From Nocardia acidivorans NBRC 108247 (GTDB lineage Bacteria > Actinomycetota > Actinomycetes > Mycobacteriales > Mycobacteriaceae): a stretch of 64,000 nt of DNA. Shown one piece after another: positions 23,777-33,404 of the stretch. The position numbers and the translations under genes are program-made. Within the stretch, counting starts at the first letter, position 1; each line of letters begins with the position of its first letter. The stretch covers positions 24,066 to 88,065 of the forward strand of contig NZ_BDAW01000037.1 of the NCBI RefSeq assembly GCF_001625085.1. The letters are read 5' to 3'. The notes under the pieces are model-generated. The model was not told where the DNA came from, searched no databases, and saw only the letters and a list, made by a program, of their open reading frames with translations.

Positions 23777-26515
23777 CTAGTGGGCGGCGGAGTCCCAGCT
23801 GCGGCCTACGCCGACGGAGACTTCCAGCGGGACCGAGAGTTCGATGGCGTTCGACATGTGTTCGCGGGCAAGGGCTTCGAGTTGTTCGCGTTCGCCGGAG
23901 GCCACTTCGAAGATGAGTTCGTCGTGGACCTGGAGCAGCATGCGGGATTTGAGGCCTGCGGCGGCGATGGCGCGCTGGGTGTCGATCATGGCGACCTTGA
24001 TGATGTCGGCGGCCGTGCCCTGGATGGGGGCGTTCAGGGCCATCCGTTCGGCGGCCTCGCGGCGCTGACGGTTCGAGGAGTCCAGGTCCGGCAGGTAGCG
24101 GCGGCGGCCGAAGAGGGTTTCGGTGTAGCCGGTCTTGCGGGCCAATTCCACTGCCTCGCGCAGGTATTCGCGAATCGCGCCGAACCGCTCGAAGTAGACG
24201 TCCATCTGCGCCTTGGCTTCCTCGGCGCTGATCTTGAGCTGCTGGGACAGGCCGTAGGCCGACAGGCCGTACGCCAGGCCGTAGGACATGGCCTTGATGC
24301 GGCGGCGCAGCTCCGGATCGACCTCGGTGATCGGAATGTCGAACGCCTTGGAGGCCACGAAATTGTGCAGATCCTCGCCGGAGTTGAAGGCTTCGATGAG
24401 CCCCTCGTCCTTGGACAGGTGCGCCATGATTCGCATTTCGATCTGGCTGTAATCCGCCGTCATGAGCGATTCGAAGCCGGGGCCGACCACGAAGGTATCG
24501 CGAATGCGGCGGCCCATATCGGTCCTGATCGGAATGTTCTGCAGATTCGGCTCGGTCGAGGACAGGCGTCCGGTCGCGGCGACGGTCTGATTGAAGGTGG
24601 TGTGAATTCGCCCGTCATCCGCGACCGCTTTGAGCAGGCCGTCGACGGTCACCTTCAGCCGCGTCGCATCGCGGTGTTCGAGCAGATGTTGCAGGAACGG
24701 GTGCTGGGTCTTCTCGTAAAGCCCTTCCAGCGCATCGGCATCGGTGGTGTAGCCGGTCTTGGTGCGCTTGGTCTTGGGCATATCGAGTTCGTCGAACAGC
24801 ACCACCTGGAGCTGTTTGGGCGAGCCCAGGTTGATCTGCTTGCCGATGACCCCGTAGGCGGCCTGCGCGGCCTCGGCGACGCGGTCGGCGAACTCGCCCT
24901 GGAGTTCCTCGAGCTGTGCGGAGTCGACGGCGATTCCGGCGGCCTCCAGATCGGCCAGCACGCTCAGCAGCGGCAGCTCCATATCGCCGAGCAGGGCGGT
25001 GGATTCGATGCGCTCGAGTTCGGCGTCGAAGGCGTCGGCGAGGTCGAAAACCGCGCGGGCGCGCAGCATTTCGGCCTTGGCGATCTCCTCGTCGACCTGA
25101 TCCTCGTCATCGAGCAGGGACAGCTGGGTTTCGCCGCTGTCCTCCACGCGCAGTTCGCGGCTCAGGTAGCGCAGCGAGAGATCGTCGAGATTGAACGTGC
25201 GCTGGCCGGGGCGGACCAGGTACGCCGCGATGGCGGTATCGCTGCTGAGCCCGCCCAGGGTCCAGCCGCGCCCGCGCAGCGCGTGCATGGCGGATTTGGC
25301 CTCGTGCAGGGCTTTCGGGGTCTCCGGATCGGCGAGCCAGGCGCCCAGCGCGGCCTCGTCCTCGGGGGTCAGGGTGTGCACGTCGAGGTAGCCGCCCTCA
25401 CCGTCGGCGGCGGCCAGGGCGATGGCCTTCACGTCACCGTGTACCGGGGTGCCCACGCCGACGACCGAAACGCCGTGCCGGGCACCGGCTTTGGCATGCT
25501 CGGCCAGCCAGGCGGCGAGTGCGCCGGGCGCGACGGCCGCACCGCTGATCTCGAAGCCCATCTCGGCTTCGGCCTCGACCGGGGCGAGGGTGTCGAAGAG
25601 CCGATCGCGCAGCACCCGGAATTCGAGTTCGTCGAAGAGCCGGTGGATCTTGTCCCGATCCCACGGCTGCATGCTCAACTGGTCCGGGGTGTACGGCAGC
25701 GGCACCTCCTTCACCATCTCGGTGAGCTGCCGGTTCAGGATCACGCTGGACAGGTTGGCGCGCAAGGCATCTCCGACCTTGCCCTTGACCGTGTCGACCT
25801 TGTCCACCAGTGCGGTGAGATCGCCGTATTCGCGAATCCACTTGGTGGCGGTCTTCTCCCCCACGCCCGGAATACCGGGCAGATTGTCACTCGGGTCACC
25901 GCGCAGCGCCGCGAAATCCGGGTACTGCGCCGGGGTGAGCCCGTACTTCTCCTCCACCGCCGCCGGGGTGAACCTGGTCAGCTCCGAGACGCCCTTCTTC
26001 GGGTAGAGCACGGTGACGTTATCGCTGACCAACTGGAGCGAATCGCGGTCGCCGGTGACGATGAGCACCCGGAAGCCCTGCGGCTCCGCCTGCGTGACCA
26101 GGGTGGCGATCACATCGTCGGCCTCGTACCCGTCGATGGCCATGACCGGAATCCCCAGCGCCCCCAGCACTTCCTGGGTGGTCTCCACCTGCCCCCGGAA
26201 CTCGTCCGGGGTGGTGGCCCGATTCGCCTTGTACTCCGGATACGCCTCGGTCCGGAACGTCTTACGGCTCACATCGAATGCCGCCGCCACATGCGTGGGC
26301 TTCTCATCGCGCAGCAGATTGATGAGCATGGCGGTGAACCCGTACACCGCATTGGTGGTCTGCCCACCCGCCGTCTTGAAGTTCTCCGCCGGCAGCGCGT
26401 AGAAGGCGCGATAGGCCAGCGAATGCCCATCCAACAGCAGCAGCGTGGGCTGCGCCTCGGAGGCGCCGGGGACGGAGACGGCGCTCGGCCGCTGATCGGT
26501 AGAGGCAGGGGTCAC
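23777..26515 (-). CDS. polA: DNA polymerase I
   Basis: PolA (912 residues) removes RNA primers and fills gaps in lagging-strand synthesis and repair. Residues 15-310 are the 5'-nuclease domain (LLLLDGHSLAYRAFYALP, GYEADDVIATL, GDRDSLQLV, LRGDPSDNLPGIPGVGEKTA). The middle 3'-5' exonuclease-like domain lacks a clear set of catalytic acids, as in mycobacteria. The polymerase domain carries motif A MTADYSQIEMRIMAHLS, motif B RRRIKAMSYGLAYGLSAYGLS and motif C LQVHDELIFEV. The GTG at 26515 is chosen by comparison with mycobacterial PolA, which begins a few residues before TLLLLDG. tRNA-Trp lies 150 bases upstream in the opposite direction. Confidence 0.98.
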   Translation of the reverse strand: MTPASTDQRPSAVSVPGASEAQPTLLLLDGHSLAYRAFYALPAENFKTAGGQTTNAVYGFTAMLINLLRDEKPTHVAAAFDVSRKTFRTEAYPEYKANRATTPDEFRGQVETTQEVLGALGIPVMAIDGYEADDVIATLVTQAEPQGFRVLIVTGDRDSLQLVSDNVTVLYPKKGVSELTRFTPAAVEEKYGLTPAQYPDFAALRGDPSDNLPGIPGVGEKTATKWIREYGDLTALVDKVDTVKGKVGDALRANLSSVILNRQLTEMVKEVPLPYTPDQLSMQPWDRDKIHRLFDELEFRVLRDRLFDTLAPVEAEAEMGFEISGAAVAPGALAAWLAEHAKAGARHGVSVVGVGTPVHGDVKAIALAAADGEGGYLDVHTLTPEDEAALGAWLADPETPKALHEAKSAMHALRGRGWTLGGLSSDTAIAAYLVRPGQRTFNLDDLSLRYLSRELRVEDSGETQLSLLDDEDQVDEEIAKAEMLRARAVFDLADAFDAELERIESTALLGDMELPLLSVLADLEAAGIAVDSAQLEELQGEFADRVAEAAQAAYGVIGKQINLGSPKQLQVVLFDELDMPKTKRTKTGYTTDADALEGLYEKTQHPFLQHLLEHRDATRLKVTVDGLLKAVADDGRIHTTFNQTVAATGRLSSTEPNLQNIPIRTDMGRRIRDTFVVGPGFESLMTADYSQIEMRIMAHLSKDEGLIEAFNSGEDLHNFVASKAFDIPITEVDPELRRRIKAMSYGLAYGLSAYGLSQQLKISAEEAKAQMDVYFERFGAIREYLREAVELARKTGYTETLFGRRRYLPDLDSSNRQRREAAERMALNAPIQGTAADIIKVAMIDTQRAIAAAGLKSRMLLQVHDELIFEVASGEREQLEALAREHMSNAIELSVPLEVSVGVGRSWDSAAH

Positions 26516-26665
26516 GCAGGAGAGTCTAGGGACGTGCACCGACACATGGGGGAAGCGGGCACTTTCGCCGCGTCCACCGGCCGACACCCGGGCAGGACCC
26601 GCCCCCGCAAATCCGATTTCGCGTCGGCGGCCGGTGCTGATAATCTTGCCGCGCACAACACGCCA

Positions 26666-26738
<73 letters not shown>

Positions 26739-26744
26739 CAATAC

Positions 26745-26779
26745 TTCGGGCCGGTCACCCACTGGGTGACCGGCCCGAA
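26745..26779. terminator. terminator of tRNA-Trp, also serving livF
   Basis: Perfect 16-bp stem TTCGGGCCGGTCACCC / GGGTGACCGGCCCGAA with a 3-base loop, six bases after the tRNA and 21 bases from the convergent livF stop. Confidence 0.8.
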
Positions 26780-26800
26780 TGCTTTCCCGCGCAGGCTGAT

Positions 26801-27583
26801 TCAGCCGACGCCGAGGTAGGCGGATTTGACCGCCGGGTCGTGCAGCAGGTCGCGGCCGAAGCCGGTTTTGGTCACCTCGCCGGTCTCCAGGATGTAGGCG
26901 CGGTCGCTGCGGGTCAGGGCCTGCTGGGCGTTCTGTTCGACCAGCAGGACCGTGGTGCCCTGGGCGTTGATATCGGCGATGATCTGGAAGATCTGGCGGA
27001 TGACCATGGGGGCCAAGCCCATTGACGGCTCATCGAGCAGCAGGAGCTTGGGACGGGCCATCAGGGAGCGGGCGATGGCGACCATCTGCTGTTCGCCGCC
27101 GGACAGGGTGCCGCCGACCTGCTTCTGGCGTTCCTTGACCCGGGGGAAGAGGGAGAAGACCCACTCCAAGGTTTCGTTGTACTCGGCCTTGGTCTTGAAT
27201 GGGCGTGAGTAGCAGCCCATATCGAGATTCTCCTGAACCGTCATACCGGGGAAGACGCCGCGACCTTCCGGAGCCTGGATCAGGCCCAGGCCGACGCGTT
27301 CATGCGCCTTCACCCGGGTGATATCGCGGCCCTCGAACAGGATTCGGCCGCCACCCAGCGGAAGCAGACCGGACAGCGCACGCATGGTGGTGGTCTTGCC
27401 CGCGCCATTGGCGCCGAGCAGGGTGACCAGTTCACCGGGTGCGACCGTGAGCGAAATACCGTGCAGCGCTTGGATTCTGCCGTAGCTGACGACCATATCG
27501 TCGACCTGCAACAGCGGTTCGGAATCCGTACCGGGCTGCTCGCCCTCGGCCTGCGGCGGGGTCGGCGGGGTCGGCGGGGTCAC
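26801..27583 (-). CDS. livF: branched-chain amino-acid ABC transporter ATPase, LivF
   Basis: A 260-residue ATPase, one of two that drive the Liv importer. Walker A GANGAGKT, signature TLSGGEQQMVAIARSLM, Walker B LLLLDEPSMGLAP and the LivF-type ending of the H-loop VLLVEQNAQQAL are intact. The first 25 residues are a repetitive Pro/Thr lead (TPPTPPTPPQ). The GTG at 27583 overlaps the livG stop by four bases. Last gene of the livKHMGF operon. Substrates could be branched-chain amino acids, amides or urea; the sequence alone does not settle this. Confidence 0.93.
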   Translation of the reverse strand: MTPPTPPTPPQAEGEQPGTDSEPLLQVDDMVVSYGRIQALHGISLTVAPGELVTLLGANGAGKTTTMRALSGLLPLGGGRILFEGRDITRVKAHERVGLGLIQAPEGRGVFPGMTVQENLDMGCYSRPFKTKAEYNETLEWVFSLFPRVKERQKQVGGTLSGGEQQMVAIARSLMARPKLLLLDEPSMGLAPMVIRQIFQIIADINAQGTTVLLVEQNAQQALTRSDRAYILETGEVTKTGFGRDLLHDPAVKSAYLGVG

Positions 27584-28548
27584 TGTGCTGCCTCCACTTC
27601 GTCATCGGGGACGCCCAGGTAGGCGGCGATCACCTTGGGATTGTCGCGGATCTCCGCGGGCAGGCCGTCGGCGATCTTGCGGCCGAACTCGAGCACCACG
27701 ATGCGATCGGTGACGCCCATGACCAGGCGCATATCGTGCTCGATGAGCAGCACGGTGAACCCGTCGTCGCGGATCCTGCGGATCAGATCCATGAGTGCGG
27801 ACTTCTCGCTCGGATTGAATCCGGCCGCGGGCTCGTCCAGGCACAGCAGTTTCGGTTCGGTCGCCAGGGCGCGCGCGATCTCCAGGCGGCGCTGATCGCC
27901 GTAGGAGAGGTTGCGCGCCTTCTCCACCGCGCGCGGGGCGATGCCGACGAACTCCAACAGCGCCATACCGCGTTCGATGGCGTCCTTCTCCTCACGGCGA
28001 TGCCGGGCGCTTCGGAAGACCGCGCCGGGAATCGACGTGTGGTGCCGCGCATCGGTTCCCACCACCACGTTCTCCAGCGCCGTCATCTCCTGGAACAGCC
28101 GCACATTCTGGAAGGTGCGGGCGATGCCCAGGCGGGTGATCTCATTGCGCTTGGATTTGGTGAGCGGCTGACCGTCGAACGACACCGTGCCCGAGGTGGG
28201 CCGGTAGACGCCGGTGATGGCGTTGAAGCAGGTGGTCTTGCCCGCGCCATTGGGTCCGATCATGCCCAGGATCTCACCGCGGCGGATCTCGAAGCTGACA
28301 TTGTCCAGTGCGGTGAGGCCACCGAATTTCACCGTCAGCCCGTCGGTGCGCAGCAGCGGCGCACCCACTGCGGTCTCGATTTCCCGATGCGGCGCAACGA
28401 CTTCCGCGACGACCTCGGCATCGGCGAAGATCGGCAGTACCTCGGTGACATCCAGGGTGCCCGCCGCCTCGCGGACCTCGTCGGCGGTATAGCCCGCCCC
28501 CATATCCTCATTGTCGAACAGCGCGCCACCCGCGCCCGGCCCGGTCAT
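27580..28548 (-). CDS. livG: branched-chain amino-acid ABC transporter ATPase, LivG
   Basis: A 322-residue ATPase with Walker A GPNGAGKTT, signature NLSYGDQRRLEIARAL, Walker B LLCLDEPAAGFNP and H-loop LLIEHDMRLVMGV, all typical of LivG. About 65 extra residues precede the ATPase domain (acidic, Ala/Val-rich), longer than the usual family start; a shorter start is possible, but the ATG used overlaps the livM stop by four bases. LivG pairs with LivF under the two permeases. Confidence 0.92.
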   Translation of the reverse strand: MTGPGAGGALFDNEDMGAGYTADEVREAAGTLDVTEVLPIFADAEVVAEVVAPHREIETAVGAPLLRTDGLTVKFGGLTALDNVSFEIRRGEILGMIGPNGAGKTTCFNAITGVYRPTSGTVSFDGQPLTKSKRNEITRLGIARTFQNVRLFQEMTALENVVVGTDARHHTSIPGAVFRSARHRREEKDAIERGMALLEFVGIAPRAVEKARNLSYGDQRRLEIARALATEPKLLCLDEPAAGFNPSEKSALMDLIRRIRDDGFTVLLIEHDMRLVMGVTDRIVVLEFGRKIADGLPAEIRDNPKVIAAYLGVPDDEVEAAQ

Positions 28549-29777
28549 CGCTGTCCTCCAGGGGTTTCGGGGGTGCGATGCACCGCGCGGTAGACCGTGC
28601 GCCCGTAGGCGAGCAGTTTCTGTCGCACCGGGAACAAACCCTGCGGCCGGAAGATCATGACCACCACCAGCGTGACGCCGTAGAACAGATACTTGTAATC
28701 GCCGAGCGACTGGCCGCTGATATTCACCGACATGAACCGGTTCGGCAGATACACGATCAGGAACGCACCGACGATGACGCCCAGTTTATTACCCTGACCG
28801 CCGATCACCACCGCGCACAGGAACAACATCGAATTGATGATGTTGAATCCGGTCGGATTGATGAACTGCACCTGACCGGCATAGAGCGCACCCGACATAC
28901 CGCCGATGCCCGCGCCGATCATGAACGCCCATAGTTTGAATTTGAAGGTCGGGACGCCCATCATCTCGGCGACGTCCTCGTCCTCGCGAATCGCCACCCA
29001 GGCGCGGCCGACCCGGCTGCGCTCCAGATTGCCGACGAACAGCAGCACGATGATCACCAGGGCCATACCGATCCAGAACCACCAGGCTCCGGAATTGGCG
29101 CGGTCCAGCAGATTCCAGCTGTGCCTGTCGCCGAGATTGCCGGAGGAGAAATACCCGTCCGGATGCGAGTCGGAGACACCGACGCGCGGATACGCGATCC
29201 GCGAGAGACCGAGACTGCCATTGGTGATATCGCCGAGATTGTCGGCGAGCAGGCGCACGATCTCACCGAAACCGAGGGTGACGATGGCCAGGTAGTCACC
29301 GCGCAGGCGCAGCGTCGGCGTGCCCAGGATCAGACCGGAGACGGCCGTGACGCCAATTGCCAAGGGAACACAGACGATCCACGCCCAGCTCGGCTTCAAC
29401 CAGCCGTCGGTTTGATTCCACGGGCTGTTCGGACTGGTGAGCAGGCCGACGGTGTACGCACCGACGGCATAGAAGCCGACATAGCCGAGATCGAGCAGAC
29501 CGGCTTGGCCGACAACGACATTCAGGCCGACGGCGATCAGGGCCGTCATGGCGAACTGCGCCATCACACCGGAGAAACTGGTGCCCGGCGTATCGAGCAG
29601 CGGTGGCGGGAACAACGGGAGCAGTGCGAGCAGGATGATGACCGGCACGCCGAGGCCCCACTGCGCCGGACGGGACAGCCCGCCCCACCAATCACGCAGT
29701 GAATCGCCGATACCGCGGCCCTTGGACTTGGCGGGCGGCGACTTCGGTTGTGGTGCGGCGGATTTCGATAGCGTCAT
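28545..29777 (-). CDS. livM: branched-chain amino-acid ABC transporter permease, LivM
   Basis: A 410-residue membrane protein with about nine hydrophobic segments. Motifs of LivM are AVGLNVVVGQAGLLDLGYVGFYAVGAYTVGLL and LRGDYLAIVTLGFGEIVRLLADN, plus the EAA-like REDEDVAEMMGVPTFKFKLWAF that contacts LivG/LivF. A 45-residue basic and Pro/Lys-rich cytosolic lead comes first. Overlaps livH and livG by four bases on each side. Confidence 0.94.
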   Translation of the reverse strand: MTLSKSAAPQPKSPPAKSKGRGIGDSLRDWWGGLSRPAQWGLGVPVIILLALLPLFPPPLLDTPGTSFSGVMAQFAMTALIAVGLNVVVGQAGLLDLGYVGFYAVGAYTVGLLTSPNSPWNQTDGWLKPSWAWIVCVPLAIGVTAVSGLILGTPTLRLRGDYLAIVTLGFGEIVRLLADNLGDITNGSLGLSRIAYPRVGVSDSHPDGYFSSGNLGDRHSWNLLDRANSGAWWFWIGMALVIIVLLFVGNLERSRVGRAWVAIREDEDVAEMMGVPTFKFKLWAFMIGAGIGGMSGALYAGQVQFINPTGFNIINSMLFLCAVVIGGQGNKLGVIVGAFLIVYLPNRFMSVNISGQSLGDYKYLFYGVTLVVVMIFRPQGLFPVRQKLLAYGRTVYRAVHRTPETPGGQR

Positions 29778-30811
29778 ACCCGCGCCCTCCCCAGGCTCTC
29801 GCCGAGAATGCCGGTCGGGCGGAACATGAGCACGGCCACCAGCACCACGAACGCGACCACGTCACGCCACTGGGTGCCGAACAGGATCTGCCCGTAGTTC
29901 TCCGCCAAGCCGAGCAGCAGACCACCCAGCAGCGCACCGCGCAGATTGCCGATACCGCCGAGCACCGCGGCGCTGAATGCCTTGATGCCCAAGATGAATC
30001 CGCCCGAGTAGATGATGCCGTTCGGGATCTTCAGGGTGTACAGCATGGCCGCCGCACCGGCGAGCAGACCGCCGAGCAGGAAGGTGAGCATGATGATCCG
30101 CTCGCGCGAGACGCCCATCAGGGTCGCGGTATCGGGATCCTGCGCCACGGCGCGAATACCGCGGCCGAATTTCGTTCTGTTGATGAGGATTTCGGTGGTC
30201 GCGGCCAGGATGATCGCGGCCACGATGATCACCAGGGTCACATTGGTGACCGAGGCCCCGAAAATCGTGAACTGTTCGGTCTGGCGCACCAGCATGATCG
30301 GCTGCTGCGCATTCGTCCCGCCGAGTTTGGTGGAGATCTTCGGCAGCACATAGTGCACGAATTCCTGCAGCACGAACGACATGCCGATCGCGGTGATCAG
30401 GAAGATGAGTGGTTTGGCCCCGCGTCTACGCAGCGGGCGATAGGCGATGCGCTCCAGGCCGACCGCGGTCGCACCCGAGACCAGCATGCCGAAGATCATG
30501 GCCACCAACAGATAGACGACGGTGAGGACAATGCCTTCGGAGTACACATTTCCGCTGGGACTGAAACCGACCACCATCAGACCGATGTACTGACCGAACA
30601 TGCCCACCATGAAAATTTCCGAATGGGCGAAATTGATCAGTCGCAGCACACCGTATACCAGGGTATAGCCGACCGCGACCAGGGCATAGATCGAACCGTA
30701 AGCCAAACCGTCCACGGTGAGCCGCCAGAATTGGTCGACCACACCCGAGACGTTGAAATCGATGGACCCGTTGGCAAGCAGAGCCGCATCGGCCAATAGG
30801 GATGAAGACAT
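29774..30811 (-). CDS. livH: branched-chain amino-acid ABC transporter permease, LivH
   Basis: A 345-residue permease with eight or more membrane helices. LivH features are GLAYGSIYALVAVGYTLVYGVLRLINFAHSEIFMVG, the coupling loop RAVAQDPDTATLMGVSRERIIMLTF and the C-terminal VLGGIGNLRGALLGGLLLGLAE. It forms the pore with LivM. 90 bases separate it from livK, and they hold a large stem-loop. Confidence 0.94.
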   Translation of the reverse strand: MSSSLLADAALLANGSIDFNVSGVVDQFWRLTVDGLAYGSIYALVAVGYTLVYGVLRLINFAHSEIFMVGMFGQYIGLMVVGFSPSGNVYSEGIVLTVVYLLVAMIFGMLVSGATAVGLERIAYRPLRRRGAKPLIFLITAIGMSFVLQEFVHYVLPKISTKLGGTNAQQPIMLVRQTEQFTIFGASVTNVTLVIIVAAIILAATTEILINRTKFGRGIRAVAQDPDTATLMGVSRERIIMLTFLLGGLLAGAAAMLYTLKIPNGIIYSGGFILGIKAFSAAVLGGIGNLRGALLGGLLLGLAENYGQILFGTQWRDVVAFVVLVAVLMFRPTGILGESLGRARV

Positions 30812-30832
30812 TCAAAACTCTCGCCGTAGGGG

Positions 30833-30886
30833 AAGCGGCGGGCCGGAACGGGTTTGTGACCCGCCGTGAATCCGGCCGCGCCGCTT
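30833..30886 (-). promoter_or_regulatory. stem-loop between livK and livH
   Basis: AAGCGGCGGGCCGGA pairs with TCCGGCC(G)CGCCGCTT and encloses a smaller nested stem ACGGGT/ACCCG. In binding-protein operons such intercistronic structures commonly stabilise the upstream (binding-protein) mRNA or stop part of the transcripts, giving more binding protein than permease. Function here is inferred. Confidence 0.6.
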
Positions 30887-30900
30887 CGAGTCGGAGGTGA

Positions 30901-32145
30901 CTACTTGACCTCGTACATCCAGATCAGCGCATTCGCCAATTCACCCTGGGCATCCCACTTGTATTCGCGGGCCAGGCCCTGACCCTGGTAGGTCTTCACG
31001 TACTCGACCAGATCTGGGCGCGAAACCTTGCCGGCGGCAATGCCCTTGAGCACGATCGTGGTGAGGTCGTAGCCCTCGGTCGAGTAGGTGCCGGCGTCAT
31101 AACCGCTGAACGCCTTGTAGTCGGTGGCGAATTTGTCCGGAGCCGGACCACACGGGCAGGACAGCAGCGCGCCCTTGGACGAATCGCCCGCCTGCTTCAC
31201 GAACTCGACGTCCTTGGTGCCGTCATCGGAGATGAAGGTCGCGGTCACGCCGCCCGAGCGCAGCTGCTGCACGAACGGGGATGCCTCGGCGTAGTACCCG
31301 GCGTAGAAGATGGCGTCCGGCTTGGCCGAAGCCAGCTTGGAGACCGCGGCGGAGAAGTCCTTGTCACCGGCCTTGAGCTGCACCGAGCAGCTCGGATCGG
31401 CGATCGCGCCCAGGCCCTCGGTCAGCGTCTTGGCCAGACCGGTGCCGTAATCGGAGTTGTCCTGCGCGACACAGATCTTCTTGTACTTACCGGTGCCCGC
31501 GAGGTACTTCGCGACCGCCGGACCCTGCACACCGTCATTGCCGAGGCCGCGGAAGAAGGTCTTCCAGCCATTGGTGGTGAGGGTGACATTGGTGGCGGAC
31601 GGGGTCAGCGACAGCAGACCCGCATCGCTGACGACCTGACCGGTCGCCTTGGTCTCGCCCGAGAAGGTCGGGCCGATCATGGCGACGATGGACGGATCGT
31701 TGATGATCGTCGGGATCACCTGGGTGGCCTTCTGCGGATCACCCTCGGTATCGAATTCCTTCACCGCCACCTGGCAGTTCGGGTTGGCCTTGTTGTGCTG
31801 GTCCAGTGCGAGCTTCACACCGCGCACGATATTGAGGCCCAGGTTGGCGTTCGGGCCGGTGAGCGGGCCCGACATGGCGATCGTCTGCGGCGCGCACTTG
31901 TCCTTGCCGTCACTGGCGGGATTCGCTGCGGCGGAATTGTCGGCGCCGGCGACTTCCTTGCCGTCCTTGTCGATCTGGACAAGGGGCGAAATGGTCAGAC
32001 TGCTACCACCGTTTCCACCACCGCCACTGTTGTTGTCGGTGGACTTGCTGCTGCATCCGGCAATGCCAAGCGCAAGTACTGCGGCAGCTCCGATGACTAC
32101 CGCGCGAGCCACTGGGCCTCGCGTGTTTGTCACTGAACCAAGCAC
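30901..32145 (-). CDS. livK: branched-chain amino-acid ABC transporter substrate-binding lipoprotein, LivK
   Basis: A 414-residue family-1-like periplasmic binding protein. The N-terminus is a lipoprotein signal with lipobox GIAGC (Cys31), followed by a Ser/Gly/Asn spacer. The binding core shows IAMSGPLTGPNANLGLNIVRGVKLALDQHN, VAMIGPTFSGETKATGQVVSDAGLLSLTPSATN and a periplasmic hinge. The GTG at 32145 follows GAGG by six bases; a second in-frame GTG at 32133 is possible. First gene of livKHMGF; the promoter lies in 32146-32280. Confidence 0.94.
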   Translation of the reverse strand: MLGSVTNTRGPVARAVVIGAAAVLALGIAGCSSKSTDNNSGGGGNGGSSLTISPLVQIDKDGKEVAGADNSAAANPASDGKDKCAPQTIAMSGPLTGPNANLGLNIVRGVKLALDQHNKANPNCQVAVKEFDTEGDPQKATQVIPTIINDPSIVAMIGPTFSGETKATGQVVSDAGLLSLTPSATNVTLTTNGWKTFFRGLGNDGVQGPAVAKYLAGTGKYKKICVAQDNSDYGTGLAKTLTEGLGAIADPSCSVQLKAGDKDFSAAVSKLASAKPDAIFYAGYYAEASPFVQQLRSGGVTATFISDDGTKDVEFVKQAGDSSKGALLSCPCGPAPDKFATDYKAFSGYDAGTYSTEGYDLTTIVLKGIAAGKVSRPDLVEYVKTYQGQGLAREYKWDAQGELANALIWMYEVK

Positions 32146-32284
32146 GATTCACCTCTATGTTCTGTGCTCCCTCGGCTCGCCGAGGAGGGCCGCCCCATCG
32201 ATCGGCCCGGACAGAACATATCCCCGCCAGGTTAGCTCCGCATCACATTCGCATCATTCATGTGACATCGCAACAAACGAAAGC

Positions 32285-32341
32285 GCCCCTCGTGTTACTC
32301 GCGAGTTAATTGCGCTAGCGCATTCGCGGCAACAGAGGGGC
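32285..32341. terminator. hairpin cluster downstream of pdtaR
   Basis: GCCCCTC (32285-32291) pairs with GAGGGGC (32335-32341), and inside this lie two perfect palindromes, ACTCGCGAGT (32297-32306) and TGCGCTAGCGCA (32311-32322). Placed 20 bases past the pdtaR stop, it probably ends pdtaR transcription ahead of the liv promoter. Confidence 0.5.
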
Positions 32342-32360
32342 AACGCTCAGACGAGCGATG

Positions 32361-32984
32361 TTACTTGGGGGCGAGATTTTCCAGCACAACCTCCGCGACC
32401 GCCTTCATCGTGGTGCGGCGGTCCATTGCGGTGCGCTGAATCCACTTGAACGCCTGCGGTTCCGAGAGGCCCTGGGTCTGCATGAGCACACCCTTGGCAC
32501 GCTCCACCAGCTTGCGTGTTTCCAGGCGATCGGACAGATTCGCGACTTCGCTCTCCAGCGCGGCGATCTCGTGGAAGCGGCTGGCGGCCAATTCGATGGC
32601 CGGAACCAGGTCGGACTTGGTGAACGGCTTCACCAGGTATGCCATGGCGCCCGCGTCGCGTGCCCGCTCGACCAGGTCGCGCTGGCTGAAGGCGGTCAGA
32701 ATGACCACCGGCGCAAGACGTTTGGAGGCGATCTCGGCCGCGGCGTCGATACCGTCGCGACGCGGCATCTTCACATCCATGATCACCAGATCGGGACGCA
32801 TCTCCTCGGCGAGGTCCACGGCCTGCTGACCGTCCCCCGCCTCACCCACCACGTGATAGCCCTCCTCGGAGAGCATCTCCACCAGGTCCATCCGGATGAG
32901 GGCTTCGTCCTCGGCAACCACCACCCGCTTGGGTGCCGATGCCGCCCCGTCCTTCTTCGAACCGCCCCCTGCTGTCGTTCCCAT
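32361..32984 (-). CDS. pdtaR: ANTAR response regulator PdtaR
   Basis: A 207-residue two-component regulator. The receiver domain (about 20-135) has the acidic pair in VVAEDEALIRMDL, phospho-acceptor Asp70 in DLVIMDVKMP, Thr in LTAF and Lys119 in LVKPFT. The C-terminal ANTAR domain (LETRKLVERAKGVLMQTQGLSEPQAFKWIQRTAMDRRTTMKAVAEVVL) binds two-hexaloop RNA structures and acts as an antiterminator. It is the Rv1626 orthologue by position and sequence; its kinase PdtaS is elsewhere. The ATG at 32984 removes a non-conserved upstream extension. Confidence 0.95.
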   Translation of the reverse strand: MGTTAGGGSKKDGAASAPKRVVVAEDEALIRMDLVEMLSEEGYHVVGEAGDGQQAVDLAEEMRPDLVIMDVKMPRRDGIDAAAEIASKRLAPVVILTAFSQRDLVERARDAGAMAYLVKPFTKSDLVPAIELAASRFHEIAALESEVANLSDRLETRKLVERAKGVLMQTQGLSEPQAFKWIQRTAMDRRTTMKAVAEVVLENLAPK

Positions 32985-33215
32985 AGATGAACCCCTGTCG
33001 CTCCGATACCAACACCCGACGTACATCGGTCCGAAGCCACCCTCGACGGATCGGCACGTACCCGAGTACCCAAAGAGTACCGTCCGCCCCCGCTCACAAC
33101 CCACGTACCCAGCGCAAACCGACCAGTATCACAAACCTGTAGTTCTCACCCCCACCCCCGCGCGCCCCGGTTAGGCTTTCCGCCACCCCACCCGCTATGC
33201 TCTCCAACGCGGTGC

Positions 33216-33302
33216 GCCGAGTTGGCGGAATAGGCAGACGCGACGGTCTCAAAAACCGTTGTCCGAAAGGACGTGTGGGTTCGATTCCCACACTCGGCAC
33301 CA
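33216..33302 (+). tRNA. tRNA-Leu (anticodon CAA)
   Basis: An 87-base class II tRNA with encoded CCA. Acceptor GCCGAGT pairs with ACTCGGC, anticodon stem ACGGT/ACCGT encloses CTCAAAA (anticodon CAA), the long variable arm is TTGTCCGAAAGGACG-like, and the T-loop is TTCGATT between GTGGG and CCCAC. It borders the suspected genomic island and is a typical integrase target. Confidence 0.97.
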
Positions 33303-33303
33303 C

Positions 33304-33334
33304 AGGGGTCTCCCGGATTTTCCGAGAGACCCCT
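33304..33334 (+). terminator. terminator of tRNA-Leu
   Basis: AGGGGTCTC (33304-33312) pairs with GAGACCCCT (33326-33334), with a further CGGA/TCCG pairing inside and TTTC after the stem. Confidence 0.7.
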
Positions 33335-33404
33335 TTCGCGTTTCACGGCCGCCCCCCCGAGTCCTGCTCGCGGATCGCCCGAACCCGAAGCCGGACAACA
33401 TTCT

